NCBI GenBank assembly: GCA_035297265.1
Contig: DATGZH010000022.1
Coordinates: 1-64,000, forward strand
DNA length: 64,000 bases
From: DATGZH01 sp035297265
GTDB lineage: Bacteria; Actinomycetota; Acidimicrobiia; Acidimicrobiales; RAAP-2
Direction of reading: 5' to 3'
Shown: in pieces, positions 1 to 8,753 of the stretch
Layout: each line of letters starts with the position of its first letter
How positions within the stretch are numbered: the first letter of the stretch is position 1
Program-made: the position numbers and the translations under genes
The notes under the pieces: model-generated
What the model saw: the letters and a program-made list of their open reading frames with translations, nothing else
Told to the model about the DNA's origin: nothing
Databases searched by the model: none

Positions 1-2379
1 CAGCTCGAGGATGCGGTGCACGAGCTGTCCCTTGTCCGCCGGGGAGATGCGCAGCACCTCCTCGGGGCGCTCCCGCACGGTGACCCGCAGCAGCTTGGCG
101 AACAGGTAGCGGCGGGGGCAGGCGGCGTAGGACTCGAGGCCGGTGGCCGACTGCGCCGCGCCGGCGGCCGGCGAGGGGATGTCGTCCCGCTCGATGCGCC
201 CGTCGAACCTCGTGAACCGACCGCTCCGCCGCTCGCGGTTGGCGACGAGGCCGGCCCCGAGCACCGGGTCGGTGGCGGCGAGGTAGTGACGGTCGAGGGC
301 GCCGCCCGCGTCGCGCCAGCGGAGCAGACTGCGCAGGTCCCGGTCGACGAGCGACGACGGCTCGCCGTCCGCCCTGACCGTCGCGGTGTACGACGCCAGC
401 TCGGTGAGCCCGGTGAGCGGCCGGCCACCGGCGAGGTCCTTCCCGTAGAGGCGGCCCGATCCCTCGGGCTGCAGGGCCTCGAGGGTGTCGAGCAGCCAGC
501 GCGAGGGCCGCTGCTCGCGCCCGTGGGTCTGGTCGAAGCGGGCGAAGGACAGCGTCCGCTCGGGCGCGGCGGCCAGTGCAGCGAGGAAGTCCCGGTGGGT
601 CTCGGCCGCCCGGGTGGACCGGAGCGGGACGTCGGGCCCGGCGGCCGCCCGCTCGTCGTCGGGGAGCAGCGGGTCGTCGGCCCGACGCAAGGGGAACGAG
701 CCCTCGTCCATGCCGACGACGAAGACCGCGTCGAGGTCCATCCCGACCAGCTCGGCCACGTGTCCCACCTGCACCCCGTGGCCGACCTGACTCGTCTGCG
801 GGGCGACCGCCTCGAGCTCGGCGCCGAGCGCCGCCCGGAACGCGGCCGGCTCCGGCCGGGGCTCGACGCCGTCGAGCAGCGTGAGCCGTCCGAGGGCCTC
901 GCTCACCGAGGTGAAGGCCTCCTGCTCGTCGGGGGGCCACGAGGCCCGGCGGGCCGCCGAGCCGAGGAGGTCGGCGAGGAGCCGCTCACCCCAGGCCGAC
1001 CACTCGGCCCACGAGCGCGGGGACCGGTCGAGCCGCTCGCCGAGGTCGGCGAGGAAATGGGCCAGGTCCTCACCCTCCCGGACGTCGCGCTCCCACCCGG
1101 CCCGGCGGCCTTCGGATACCTCCTCGGCCTGGCCGTCGTCGAGCCCGGCCAGCTGGGTCCCCACGCCGGCCACGAACGCCGAGAGATGGGTGGCCCAGGC
1201 GTCACGGCCGCCGACCACGCCGGCCCGCCGGGAGACGAGGTCCCAGGCGGTGGCCGGGACCTCGCGGCCCCGGTGGAGGATCGGCGCGCCGGCCAGCCAG
1301 GCGGCGACGTCGTCGCGACGCCAGCCCCGCTCGGCCAGCTCGAAGAGGCCCAGGATCGTCCGGCCGGGCACGGTGGCCGAGAGCGGCCGCATGCCGCCGG
1401 CGTTGTAGGGCACGGCGGCCTGCTCGAGGCTCTCCCGCACGAGGCGCGGGTAGGGACCGGGGCCGGCGAAGGCCACCGCCATGCGCTCGAGCGGGACGCC
1501 GTCTCGGGCCTTGGCCATGAGGGAACGCACGACGGAGAGCACCTCGGCGTCCGCCGAGGGCGCGCTCAACACCCGCGAGCCGACCGGCGCTTCGAGCCGG
1601 TCCGCCGGACCGGCGGCCACTGCGCCGAGGGACGACAGGCGCTCGAGGAGCACCCGGACCGCCTCGTCGGCGGACGACGAACCGGTGCAGCCGACGAGCA
1701 CGGTCACCGGGCGTCGCCGGGCGAGGGCGGCCACGAGCGCGAGCGCCGGCGGGGACAGCCGCAGTGGGAGGTGGACGACGACGTGGCCGAGCGGGGCCAG
1801 CTCGACGTCGGCCGCCTCGGCCACGGCCTCCGCCGCGGCGGCGAGGACGTCGGCCTCGTCGTACCACCCGGCGAGCCGACGGCCGACGTCGTCGACGAGG
1901 GCGACCACCTCGGCCGCCCGGGGGCTCGCCGCGGCGAGACGCCGCCGCACGGCGTCGGGCAGACCGGCGAGGTCGCGGTAGGCCATCGTCAGGGCCCGCG
2001 CCGTGGCGGCGTGCCCCCGGACCGGCTCGAAGAGGGACGTCGGCGCCTCGGCGAGGGCCGCCCGGACGCCGGCCCGGACGACGGCGTCGCTGGCCGGCCG
2101 GCGTCCGGCCGCCGCCAGTCGGGCGCCCCCGAGCTCGTCGGCCAGCCGTCCGAGCGTCAGGAACCGCACGTTGACGAGGCCGCGACGACCGGCGCCGAGA
2201 TCCCCGCTGGCGAGCAGTCGGCGGGTGGCGAGACCGACCGCGCTCCTCGGCACGAGGGCGGTCACCGGGGCGAGCGGGTCGTCGCCCTGCACCTCGTCGA
2301 TGAGACGGCGGAGCGCGGTGGCGGCCGGACGGCCGAAGCCCACCGCCCGCGTCGTGCATCCCGTCGCCATCACCAGCAT
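1..2379 (-). CDS. AddB-like PD-(D/E)XK nuclease / inactivated helicase (3' end outside window)
   Basis: The minus strand stays open from an ATG at 2379 to the window edge (793 codons, C-terminus missing). Near the edge it reads LESYAACPRRYLFAKLLRV and then GQLVHRILEL, the entry to a RecB/AddB-type PD-(D/E)XK nuclease domain with its characteristic CPRRY cysteine. The N-terminus (TALVPRSAVGLATRRLLAS) resembles the AddB/RecC type, in which a helicase fold has lost its Walker A motif; no GxGKT is visible. Such proteins partner a RecB/AddA helicase-nuclease in double-strand break resection. That partner is not in the window and may lie just outside. An alternative start is the ATG at 2370. The family is fairly secure; the exact subfamily (AddB, or a stand-alone PD-(D/E)XK protein) is inferred. 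Confidence 0.8.
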   Translation of the reverse strand, partial: MLVMATGCTTRAVGFGRPAATALRRLIDEVQGDDPLAPVTALVPRSAVGLATRRLLASGDLGAGRRGLVNVRFLTLGRLADELGGARLAAAGRRPASDAVVRAGVRAALAEAPTSLFEPVRGHAATARALTMAYRDLAGLPDAVRRRLAAASPRAAEVVALVDDVGRRLAGWYDEADVLAAAAEAVAEAADVELAPLGHVVVHLPLRLSPPALALVAALARRRPVTVLVGCTGSSSADEAVRVLLERLSSLGAVAAGPADRLEAPVGSRVLSAPSADAEVLSVVRSLMAKARDGVPLERMAVAFAGPGPYPRLVRESLEQAAVPYNAGGMRPLSATVPGRTILGLFELAERGWRRDDVAAWLAGAPILHRGREVPATAWDLVSRRAGVVGGRDAWATHLSAFVAGVGTQLAGLDDGQAEEVSEGRRAGWERDVREGEDLAHFLADLGERLDRSPRSWAEWSAWGERLLADLLGSAARRASWPPDEQEAFTSVSEALGRLTLLDGVEPRPEPAAFRAALGAELEAVAPQTSQVGHGVQVGHVAELVGMDLDAVFVVGMDEGSFPLRRADDPLLPDDERAAAGPDVPLRSTRAAETHRDFLAALAAAPERTLSFARFDQTHGREQRPSRWLLDTLEALQPEGSGRLYGKDLAGGRPLTGLTELASYTATVRADGEPSSLVDRDLRSLLRWRDAGGALDRHYLAATDPVLGAGLVANRERRSGRFTRFDGRIERDDIPSPAAGAAQSATGLESYAACPRRYLFAKLLRVTVRERPEEVLRISPADKGQLVHRILEL

Positions 2380-2451
2380 CGTACGGAGCGGCTGTAACGG
2401 GAGGACGGGACGCTCCGGCGCGCCCTCACGGCGCGGCGACCGCCCTCCCGG

Positions 2452-3933
2452 CTACTCAGCGAGCTGGTCGGAGGCCGTCGCCTCGCCGCTCTCCGCGGCC
2501 GAGCCCTCCGGCACGGCCCAGAGGGACGGGCGCTCGACGTGCTCGACGACGACGGGGAGACCGTTGGCCGCCGGCAGGAGCTCGGGCGCCTGCATGTCGC
2601 GCGTCCGAGCCAGGACCTGCTCCAGACCGGCCAGCTCCTTCTCGCCCGTCACCCCGAGCTCGGGGAACCGCCGGGCCGAGACGAGCACTCGCGACTCCAT
2701 CGAGCCCACCGCGTCGTTGTAGGCGCCGACGGCCATGTTGAGCGACTTGCCCACCTTGTTCAGGTGGGCGCCGAACGTCACGAGCCGGTCGTAGAGCTGC
2801 CGGCCGAGCTCCTGGACGGCCCGGGCGTTGTCGGCCATGGCCTCCTGCTGCCACCCGTAGGAGACCGCCCGGAGGAGGGAGATCAAGGTGACCGGCGTGG
2901 CCAGGAGGACGTGGTTGGCCACCGCGAACTCGAGCAGGCCGGGGTCCTGCTCGAAGGCGGCCGCGAGCAGCGGGTCGCCGGGGATGAACGCCACCACGAA
3001 CTCGGGTGACGGGTCGAACTGCTTCCAGTAGGCCTTCTTGGCGAGCGCCTCGACGTGGGTCCGGACCTGTCGGGCGTGGGCCGCGAGATGGTTGCGCCGC
3101 TCGCCCTCGTCCTCGGCGTCGACCGCGGCCTGGAACGCCTCGAGCGGGACCTTGGCGTCTACCACGACCTGCTTGCCCCCCGGCAGGTGGGCCACGAGGT
3201 CGGGGCGTTGTCGGCCCTCGTCGCCGTCGGCCGTCACCTGCAGGTCGAAGTCGCAGTGCTCGACCATGCCGGCCATCTCGACCACCTTGCGCAGCTGGAG
3301 CTCGCCCCAGCGGCCGCGAGCCGAGGGCGAACGCAACGCCGTGGCCAGGTTCCGCGTCTCGCGCTGGAGCTGCTCCTGGGACAGGCCGAGCGCCTGCACC
3401 TGCTCCGTGAGGCCGCGGTAGGCGTCGGCCCGGTGCCGCTCGAGCGAGACCACGCCCTCCTCGTAGCGGCCGAGCTGCTCGCGCAGCGGCCCCACCAGCT
3501 GCTCGATCGCCTGGTGCTTCCGGGCGAGCTCACCCGCCGCCGCCTCTTGGGCCTCCTTGATGCGGCGGTCGGCGAGGGTCAGGAACTGCTCGTTGTTGGC
3601 GGCGAGCGCGGCCGACGACAGACGGGAGAACTCGCCGGTCAGCTGGCGGGTGGAGGCCTCCCACGCCGCGGCGCGCTCCTCGGCCAGGCGTACCTCGCCG
3701 GTCAGCTGCTCGGCCAGGCGGGTCCGTTCGAGGTCGAGGGCGACCGCCCGGCTGGTGGCCTCGTCGCGCTCGGCCCGGAGGCGTTCCCCGTCGGCGACGG
3801 CCTGATCGAGGCGGGCCTCGGCCGACTCGGCCCGGGCCGTGGCCCGGGCCGTCCGCTCGCCGCGGAGGAAGAGCCCGACGACGAGGCCGAGCGCGGCGCC
3901 GAGGGCCAGCCCCCCGACCAGCCCGATCACCAC
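2452..3933 (-). CDS. rmuC: DNA recombination protein RmuC
   Basis: This 493-residue protein has the RmuC architecture. An N-terminal membrane anchor (residues 1-24, VIGLVGGLALGAALGLVVG) is followed by a long Ala/Glu/Arg-rich coiled coil to about residue 200, then the RmuC nuclease-like core with the signature SARGRWGELQLRKVVEMAGM and VVDAKVPLEAF. RmuC limits DNA inversion and rearrangement at short inverted repeats. The start is a GTG followed by a second GTG, with GAGG about 13 bases upstream. It follows the AddB-like gene's start by 72 bases on the same strand, so two DNA-maintenance genes are neighbours here. Confidence 0.93.
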   Translation of the reverse strand: MVIGLVGGLALGAALGLVVGLFLRGERTARATARAESAEARLDQAVADGERLRAERDEATSRAVALDLERTRLAEQLTGEVRLAEERAAAWEASTRQLTGEFSRLSSAALAANNEQFLTLADRRIKEAQEAAAGELARKHQAIEQLVGPLREQLGRYEEGVVSLERHRADAYRGLTEQVQALGLSQEQLQRETRNLATALRSPSARGRWGELQLRKVVEMAGMVEHCDFDLQVTADGDEGRQRPDLVAHLPGGKQVVVDAKVPLEAFQAAVDAEDEGERRNHLAAHARQVRTHVEALAKKAYWKQFDPSPEFVVAFIPGDPLLAAAFEQDPGLLEFAVANHVLLATPVTLISLLRAVSYGWQQEAMADNARAVQELGRQLYDRLVTFGAHLNKVGKSLNMAVGAYNDAVGSMESRVLVSARRFPELGVTGEKELAGLEQVLARTRDMQAPELLPAANGLPVVVEHVERPSLWAVPEGSAAESGEATASDQLAE

Positions 3934-4065
3934 CGTGCGCCTCGTCCCTCAGGCCGACGCGGCACCCGCGTCCCTCCGGTCCACCAGGTGAGAGCCATCG
4001 AGATCACAGTACCGAGGGGGTGTGACAGCGCCGGGGACCACCGGCGAGCTGGCGGGAGGAGCCGG

Positions 4066-4071
4066 TACGGT
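4066..4071 (+). promoter_or_regulatory. Putative -10 (TACGGT), leaderless start of phoU-like gene
   Basis: TACGGT ends 6 bases before the GTG at 4078. A transcript starting 6-7 bases after the hexamer would begin at the start codon. No good Shine-Dalgarno lies at the normal distance (a GGGAGGA is 17 bases away). Confidence 0.45.
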
Positions 4072-4077
4072 GGGACC

Positions 4078-4866
4078 GTGCCCTTCCGCCTCGGCGGCGC
4101 CCGCCGTCTCTCGTCGACCGGTCCCCTCCCGGTGGAGGACCTGCCGCCGGCGGGCTACGACGAGGAGGCCACCCAGCTCCCGCTCGACCCCATGCTGAGG
4201 GAAGAGGCCTGGCGGGTGCAGGAGGAGTCGCCGGCGCTGGCCGAGCTCGACCGGCTGTTCGTCCAGGTGTTCGCCCTCGTCGGCGAAGCCATCGCCGGCG
4301 CCACGCACGCCCTGTTGGCCAACGACCGGGAGGCGGCCAAGCAGCTCGTCCAGCGCGACGAGATGGTGGACATGCTGACCCACGAGATCGCCGACCTGGC
4401 GCAGAACCTGCTCGTAAGCGCGGCCCCGTCCTCCGAGGAGCGGCGCGAGCTCGTGGCGGTGCTGCGCATGCTGCCGGACCTCGAGCGCAACGGCGACCTC
4501 GCCGAGCACATCGCCCGTCGGGCCGCCCGGGGCCTCGGCAACGAGATGTCGGCCCGCAGCCGGGGGCTGGTCGAGCGGATGGGCGAGGTGGCCACGACCA
4601 TCTGGAGCGCCACCGCCGACACCTTCGCCGAGCGGTCCCTCGCCGGGGCGACCTACGTCGACGACCTCGACGACGAGATGGACGAGCTGCACGTGACGCT
4701 CACCGCCGAGGTGGTGGCCGGCACGATGCCGCTGCCGGTTGCCATCGAGCTCGCCATGGTGGCCCGCTTCTACGAGCGCTTCGGGGACCACGCGGTGAAC
4801 CTGGCCCGCCGGATGGCCGCCCTCGTGAGCGGCGGGGCCGAGCCGGGCGCCTCGGGTCCCGACTGA
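4078..4866 (+). CDS. phoU: PhoU-like phosphate signalling regulator
   Basis: The 262-residue product has the two-fold helical-bundle pattern of PhoU. Each half carries an acidic metal-binding stretch: RDEMVDMLTHEI and LPDLERNGDLAEHIARRA in the first, DDLDDEMDELHVTLTAEV and ARFYERFGDHAVNLARRM in the second. PhoU represses the phosphate regulon by linking the PstSCAB transporter to the PhoR sensor kinase. The GTG at 4078 was chosen because the leading PFRLGGARR tail is short and a -10 hexamer sits 6 bases upstream. No pst operon or phoR adjoins it; a PstS-like lipoprotein lies far away at 40339. It converges on asd with 7 bases between the stops. Confidence 0.87.
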   Translation: MPFRLGGARRLSSTGPLPVEDLPPAGYDEEATQLPLDPMLREEAWRVQEESPALAELDRLFVQVFALVGEAIAGATHALLANDREAAKQLVQRDEMVDMLTHEIADLAQNLLVSAAPSSEERRELVAVLRMLPDLERNGDLAEHIARRAARGLGNEMSARSRGLVERMGEVATTIWSATADTFAERSLAGATYVDDLDDEMDELHVTLTAEVVAGTMPLPVAIELAMVARFYERFGDHAVNLARRMAALVSGGAEPGASGPD

Positions 4867-4873
4867 TCCGGCG

Positions 4874-5899
4874 TCAGGTCCGGGCGGCCAGGAGCAGTTC
4901 GGCGATCTGCACGGCGTTGAGCGCCGCGCCCTTGCGGAGGTTGTCGCCACTCACGAAGAGCGAGATCCCCCGTTCGAACCCCTCGGCCCGCCGCACCCGG
5001 CCGACGACGCAGTAGTCGCGCCCCGCCACGTCGAGCGGGGTCGGCAGCGCCGAGAGCAGGACGCCCGGTGTCGCGGCGAGCACCTCGACGGCGCGCTCGG
5101 GGGAGAGGTCCCGCTCGAACTCGGCCACGATGGCCGACGAGTGACCGGTGAAGACGGGGACCCGCACGCACGTGCAGCTCACGGCGAGATCGGGGAGGCC
5201 GAGGATCTTGCGGCTCTCGTCGCGGTACTTGCGCTCCTCGCTCGTCTGCCCTGACCCGTCGTCGAGCAGGGTGCCGGCGAGGGGCACGACGTTGTGGGCG
5301 ATCGGGGCGGCGAACTCCTGGACGGGGCCGATCGGGAGCGCCGAGCCGTCGAAGGTCAGCTCGGCCGCGCCGTCGACGGTGGCGGCGAGCTGGGTCGCCA
5401 GCTCGGCCACGCCGGACTTCCCGGCCCCCGACACCGCCTGGTACGTGGCGACCGACATCCGGACGAGACCGGCCTCGTCGTGCAGCGGCTTCAGGGCCGG
5501 GACCGCCACCATGAGCGTGCAGTTGGGGTTGGCCACGATGCCCTTCGGCACCGAGCGCAGCGCTTCGTCGTTCACCCCGGCCACGACGAGGGGGACGTCG
5601 GGGTCCATGCGCCAGGCGGAGGAGTTGTCGATCACCAGAGCGCCGGCGGCGGCGATCCGGGGTGAGAGCTCGCGGGAGGACGCCGCGCCGGTGGAGCAGA
5701 GGGCGAGGTCGAGGCCGGCGAAGTCGGCGATGGCCGCGTCCTCCACCTCGATCTTCTCGTCCCCGAAGGCGAGGCGGGTGCCGGCCGAGCGCGACGAGGC
5801 GAAGAAGCGGATGTCGTCGACGGGGAAACCCCGTTCGACGAGCACGGCCCGCATGACCGACCCGACCTGGCCGGTGGCCCCGAAGACGCCGACGTTCAC
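4874..5899 (-). CDS. asd: Aspartate-semialdehyde dehydrogenase
   Basis: This enzyme reduces aspartyl phosphate to aspartate semialdehyde with NADPH, the branch point to lysine/diaminopimelate, threonine and methionine. The 341-residue protein has the NADP-binding GATGQVG loop at residues 7-13, the catalytic cysteine in ANPNCTLM (C127), the glutamine in ATYQAVSGAGKSG and a substrate-binding GHSSA stretch near residue 230. Length and order match the bacterial enzyme. It lies 61 bases downstream of lysC on the same strand, the usual pairing. It also has its own -10 hexamer directly before its GTG, so it may be transcribed both with lysC and alone. Confidence 0.96.
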   Translation of the reverse strand: MNVGVFGATGQVGSVMRAVLVERGFPVDDIRFFASSRSAGTRLAFGDEKIEVEDAAIADFAGLDLALCSTGAASSRELSPRIAAAGALVIDNSSAWRMDPDVPLVVAGVNDEALRSVPKGIVANPNCTLMVAVPALKPLHDEAGLVRMSVATYQAVSGAGKSGVAELATQLAATVDGAAELTFDGSALPIGPVQEFAAPIAHNVVPLAGTLLDDGSGQTSEERKYRDESRKILGLPDLAVSCTCVRVPVFTGHSSAIVAEFERDLSPERAVEVLAATPGVLLSALPTPLDVAGRDYCVVGRVRRAEGFERGISLFVSGDNLRKGAALNAVQIAELLLAART

Positions 5900-5905
5900 G
5901 GTCCC

Positions 5906-5911
5906 ATGCTA
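5906..5911 (-). promoter_or_regulatory. Putative -10 (TAGCAT) for asd, leaderless
   Basis: On the minus strand TAGCAT is followed by 6 bases (GGGACC) and then the GTG of asd. It lies in the 61-base gap between lysC and asd, so it would be an internal promoter of that pair. No clear -35 is visible. Confidence 0.45.
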
Positions 5912-5960
5912 CGGGACGGGCGGCACCGTCCCCGACCGACGGTCGGCCCCGCCGCGGGTT

Positions 5961-7172
5961 TCAGTCCAGCTCGAAGGCCCGGTGGAGGGCCCGGACCCCC
6001 TCGTCGACGTCGGCCGTCCGGACCAGGCAGGAGATCCGGATCGTCGAGGTGGAGATCATCAAGATGTTGATGTCGCTGGCCGCCAGGGTCTCGAACATCG
6101 TGGCCGTGACCCCGGGGTGGGACTTCATGCCGGCACCCACGACCGAGAGCCGACCCACGTCGTCGTCGTAGGTCACGCCCGTCGCGCCGAGCTCCTCGCA
6201 CAGGCCCTCGGAGGCCTCGACCGAGGTGGCCCGGTCGACCTTGGGCACCGTGAAGGAGATGTCCGTCGTCCCGTGGAGCGAGGTGTTCTGCACGATCATG
6301 TCCACGTTGACCGAGCGCTCGGCCAGGGTCCGGAACAGCCGGCCGGCCACGCCAGGACGGTCCGGCACGCCGGTCACGGTGACCTTGGCCTCCGAGACGT
6401 CGTGGGTGACGGCGGTGACGATGGCCTGTTCCATGGACTGATCCTCCTCGACCACCCAGGTCCCGGGCTCCCAGGTGAAGCTGGATCGGACGTGCAGCGG
6501 CACGTGGTGGTTGCGGGCGAACTCCACGGCCCGGAGCTGGAGCACCCGGCCGCCGGTGGCCGCGATCTCGAGCATCTCCTCGAAGCTGATGCGGTGCAGC
6601 TTGTGGGCGTTCTCCACCACCCGCGGATCGGCGCTGAACACGCCGGTCACGTCGGTGTAGATCTCGCAGACCTCGGCGTCGAGCACGGCGGCGAGGGCCA
6701 CGGCCGTCGTGTCCGAGCCGCCCCGGCCAAGGGTCGTGATGTCGCGGTCGGTGGACACGCCCTGGAACCCGGCGACCACCGGGACCCGCCCCTCGGCGAG
6801 GGCCTCCTGGAGCCGCTCGGGCCGGATCTCGAGGATCTTGGCCCTGGTGTGGTCGGTGTCGGTGATGATGCCGGCCTGGCTCCCCGTGAAGGACACCGCT
6901 TCGATGCCCAGGTCGGCCAGGGCCATCGTGAGCAGGGCCATCGAGATGCGCTCGCCCGCCGAGACGAGCATGTCGTACTCCCGTGAGGGCTGGGACGAGC
7001 TGACCTCGTTGGCCAGCCGGATGAGGTCGTCGGTCGTCCGCCCCATGGCGCTCACCACGACGACGACGTCCTCACCGCTCCGGCAGGTGCGGGCGATGTG
7101 GTCAGCCACGGCTCGGATCCGCTCGGCGTCGCCGACCGACGTCCCGCCGTACTTCTGGACCACCGGTGGCAT
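5961..7172 (-). CDS. lysC: Aspartate kinase
   Basis: This enzyme phosphorylates L-aspartate with ATP in the first step of the aspartate family pathway. The 403-residue protein begins VVQKYGGTSVGD (kinase signature K-x-G-G-T-S at residues 7-12) and contains VVVVSAMGRTTDDLI, LVSAGERIS, FTGSQAGIITD and GRGGSDTTAVALA. Two ACT domains follow from about residue 265, with VDMIVQNTSLHGTTDISFTV and the feedback-inhibition region near DINILMISTSTIRISCLV, so allosteric control by lysine and/or threonine is expected from the family. A possible internal start for a separate beta subunit was not resolved. The ATG at 7172 follows a -10 hexamer with an 8-base gap and matches the usual N-terminus. Confidence 0.96.
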   Translation of the reverse strand: MPPVVQKYGGTSVGDAERIRAVADHIARTCRSGEDVVVVVSAMGRTTDDLIRLANEVSSSQPSREYDMLVSAGERISMALLTMALADLGIEAVSFTGSQAGIITDTDHTRAKILEIRPERLQEALAEGRVPVVAGFQGVSTDRDITTLGRGGSDTTAVALAAVLDAEVCEIYTDVTGVFSADPRVVENAHKLHRISFEEMLEIAATGGRVLQLRAVEFARNHHVPLHVRSSFTWEPGTWVVEEDQSMEQAIVTAVTHDVSEAKVTVTGVPDRPGVAGRLFRTLAERSVNVDMIVQNTSLHGTTDISFTVPKVDRATSVEASEGLCEELGATGVTYDDDVGRLSVVGAGMKSHPGVTATMFETLAASDINILMISTSTIRISCLVRTADVDEGVRALHRAFELD

Positions 7173-7180
7173 GGGCCACG

Positions 7181-7186
7181 AGGGTA
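7181..7186 (-). promoter_or_regulatory. Putative -10 (TACCCT) for lysC
   Basis: On the minus strand TACCCT lies 8 bases before the lysC ATG and there is no Shine-Dalgarno. It sits in the 102-base divergent region shared with the cyclophilin gene at 7275. Confidence 0.4.
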
Positions 7187-7260
7187 CCAACCGCTCCTGC
7201 GTCCCCTGACCGGGCACGGCGGCCCCGGGGAGCCGAAGACAGAGGCTCGGCCGGATTGGG

Positions 7261-7266
7261 TAGGTT
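7261..7266 (+). promoter_or_regulatory. Putative -10 (TAGGTT) for the membrane cyclophilin
   Basis: TAGGTT is followed by 8 bases and the GTG at 7275, the same geometry as the divergent lysC start. Confidence 0.4.
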
Positions 7267-7274
7267 GTCAGGCC

Positions 7275-8156
7275 GTGCCCACGGAGAAACGAGCCCGTCA
7301 GAAGGCCCGCACCCAGGCCCGCCGGGAGGCCGAGCGGCGAGCCCAGCGCCGCCGCACCTACCTGCGGCGGGGCCTCATCATCCTCGGGGTCGCGGTCGTC
7401 GTGGCCGTGCCGGCCTACTTCATCACCAAGTCGAACGGGAACTCGTCGGCCTCGAGCACGACCACGACGGCCAAGGGGGGCACCACCACCTCGACGACCA
7501 CGCCGAGCACCACGACGAGCAGCGTCCCGGCCGCTGACGCTGCCGCCCAGACGGCGGCCAACGCCAAGGCGGTGGCCTACGGCTGCCCGGCCAGTCCCTC
7601 GACCCGGGTGAACACCTACACCTGGACCTCGGCCCCGGCCATGACGATCGACAAGACGAAGACCTACACGGCCACCGTGGACACGACCGCCGGCACCTTC
7701 GTCATCACCCTCGACGCCAAGACGGCGCCCCAGACGGTGAACAGCTTCGTCTTCCTGGCCCAGCACAACTTCTACAAGTGCGTGATCTTCCACCGGGTCA
7801 TCCCCCAGTTCATGGACCAGACGGGCGACCCGACGGGGACCGGCCAGGGCGGACCCGGCTACACGATCCCCGACGAGTACCCGGCAAAGGCGGCGAACTC
7901 GAGCCAGCAGTACCCGCTCGGCTCGGTGGCCATGGCCAACGAGCTCCGTCCCAACACCGGGGGCAGCCAGTGGTTCGTCGTGGCCGGGCCCGAGGGGGAG
8001 AGCCTGAGCAACCAGTACACGCTCTTCGGCCAGGTCACCTCGGGCATGTCGGTGGTCGACCTGATCAACTCCCAGGGCAACCCCAACCCGCAGGCCAGCG
8101 GGGTCCCACCCCTCGTGACCCAGCGGATCCTGAACGTCACGATCTCGAGCTCATGA
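7275..8156 (+). CDS. Membrane-anchored peptidyl-prolyl isomerase (cyclophilin)
   Basis: The 293-residue product begins with a strongly basic cytoplasmic tail (about 30 residues, many Arg/Lys), then one membrane segment (about residues 33-50, LIILGVAVVVAVPAYFI) and a Ser/Thr-rich linker to about residue 85. A cyclophilin domain fills the C-terminal half. Typical cyclophilin elements are present: TVNSFVFLAQHNFYKC, FHRVIPQFMDQTGDPTGTGQGGPGY, and SVAMANELRPNTGGSQWFVV. The anchor places the domain outside the membrane, where it would speed proline isomerisation in exported proteins. A cytosolic paralogue begins 13 bases downstream, so the two form an operon and probably arose by duplication. Confidence 0.9.
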   Translation: MPTEKRARQKARTQARREAERRAQRRRTYLRRGLIILGVAVVVAVPAYFITKSNGNSSASSTTTTAKGGTTTSTTTPSTTTSSVPAADAAAQTAANAKAVAYGCPASPSTRVNTYTWTSAPAMTIDKTKTYTATVDTTAGTFVITLDAKTAPQTVNSFVFLAQHNFYKCVIFHRVIPQFMDQTGDPTGTGQGGPGYTIPDEYPAKAANSSQQYPLGSVAMANELRPNTGGSQWFVVAGPEGESLSNQYTLFGQVTSGMSVVDLINSQGNPNPQASGVPPLVTQRILNVTISSS

Positions 8157-8169
8157 CCGGAGGTACACG

Positions 8170-8727
8170 ATGACGATCCCCGAGTGCCCGCCCGCCGACG
8201 GCTCGGCGCCGCAGCGGCGCAGCTTCGAGGCCGAGCCGCCGATGTGCATCGACCCGAACAAGCGCTACACGGCCACGATGACCACCTCGAAGGGCACGAT
8301 GGTCATCGCCCTCGACCCCCTCGCCGCGCCGAGGACCGTCAACAATTTCGTCTTCCTCGCCCGCTACCACTACTTCGACGGGATCGTGTTCCACCGCATC
8401 ATCCCGGACTTCGTCCTCCAGGGCGGTGACCCCGAAGGCACGGGGCGGGGCGGTCCGGGCTACCGCTTCGCCGACGAGCTCCCGGCGCCCGGCCGCTACC
8501 AGGTCGGCTCGCTGGCCATGGCCAACGCCGGACCCGACACGAACGGCAGCCAGTTCTTCATCATCAGCGGGTCCGAAGGGGTCCGGCTGCCGCCGCAGTA
8601 CTCCCTCTTCGGCGCGGTCGTCTCGGGCAACGAGGTCATCGCGGTGATCGACGCCCTGGGCACCCCGTCGGGCAAGCCCAAGGAGGACGTCGTCATCCAG
8701 TCGGTGACCATCGCCGAAGCCGACTGA
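8170..8727 (+). CDS. Cytosolic peptidyl-prolyl isomerase (cyclophilin)
   Basis: This 185-residue cyclophilin lacks a signal or anchor. It carries NNFVFLARYHYFDGIVFHRIIPDFVLQGGDP, GTGRGGPGYRF and GSQFFIISG, including the FHR arginine, the Q-x-GDP loop and the SQFF stretch that shape the active site. It catalyses cis-trans proline isomerisation during folding. GGAGG lies 6-7 bases before the ATG, in contrast to the leaderless-type start of the membrane paralogue upstream, which fits translation from the second position of a two-gene transcript. The N-terminal 20 residues (PECPPADGSAPQ) keep a trace of the cysteine-containing segment before the paralogue's domain. Confidence 0.93.
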   Translation: MTIPECPPADGSAPQRRSFEAEPPMCIDPNKRYTATMTTSKGTMVIALDPLAAPRTVNNFVFLARYHYFDGIVFHRIIPDFVLQGGDPEGTGRGGPGYRFADELPAPGRYQVGSLAMANAGPDTNGSQFFIISGSEGVRLPPQYSLFGAVVSGNEVIAVIDALGTPSGKPKEDVVIQSVTIAEAD

Positions 8728-8753
8728 CCGCCAGGCCGAATCGACGCAGGCCC

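Noticed and set aside
16..2397. Long plus-strand open frame over the AddB-like gene
   Set aside because: Its product is a Gly/Arg/Glu/Pro-rich sequence with no motif, while the opposite strand encodes the nuclease signature LESYAACPRRYLF. It is a codon-bias shadow.
3055..4077. 340-residue N-terminal extension to the PhoU-like protein
   Set aside because: The extension lies opposite rmuC and has shadow composition. The PhoU domain begins only after 4078.
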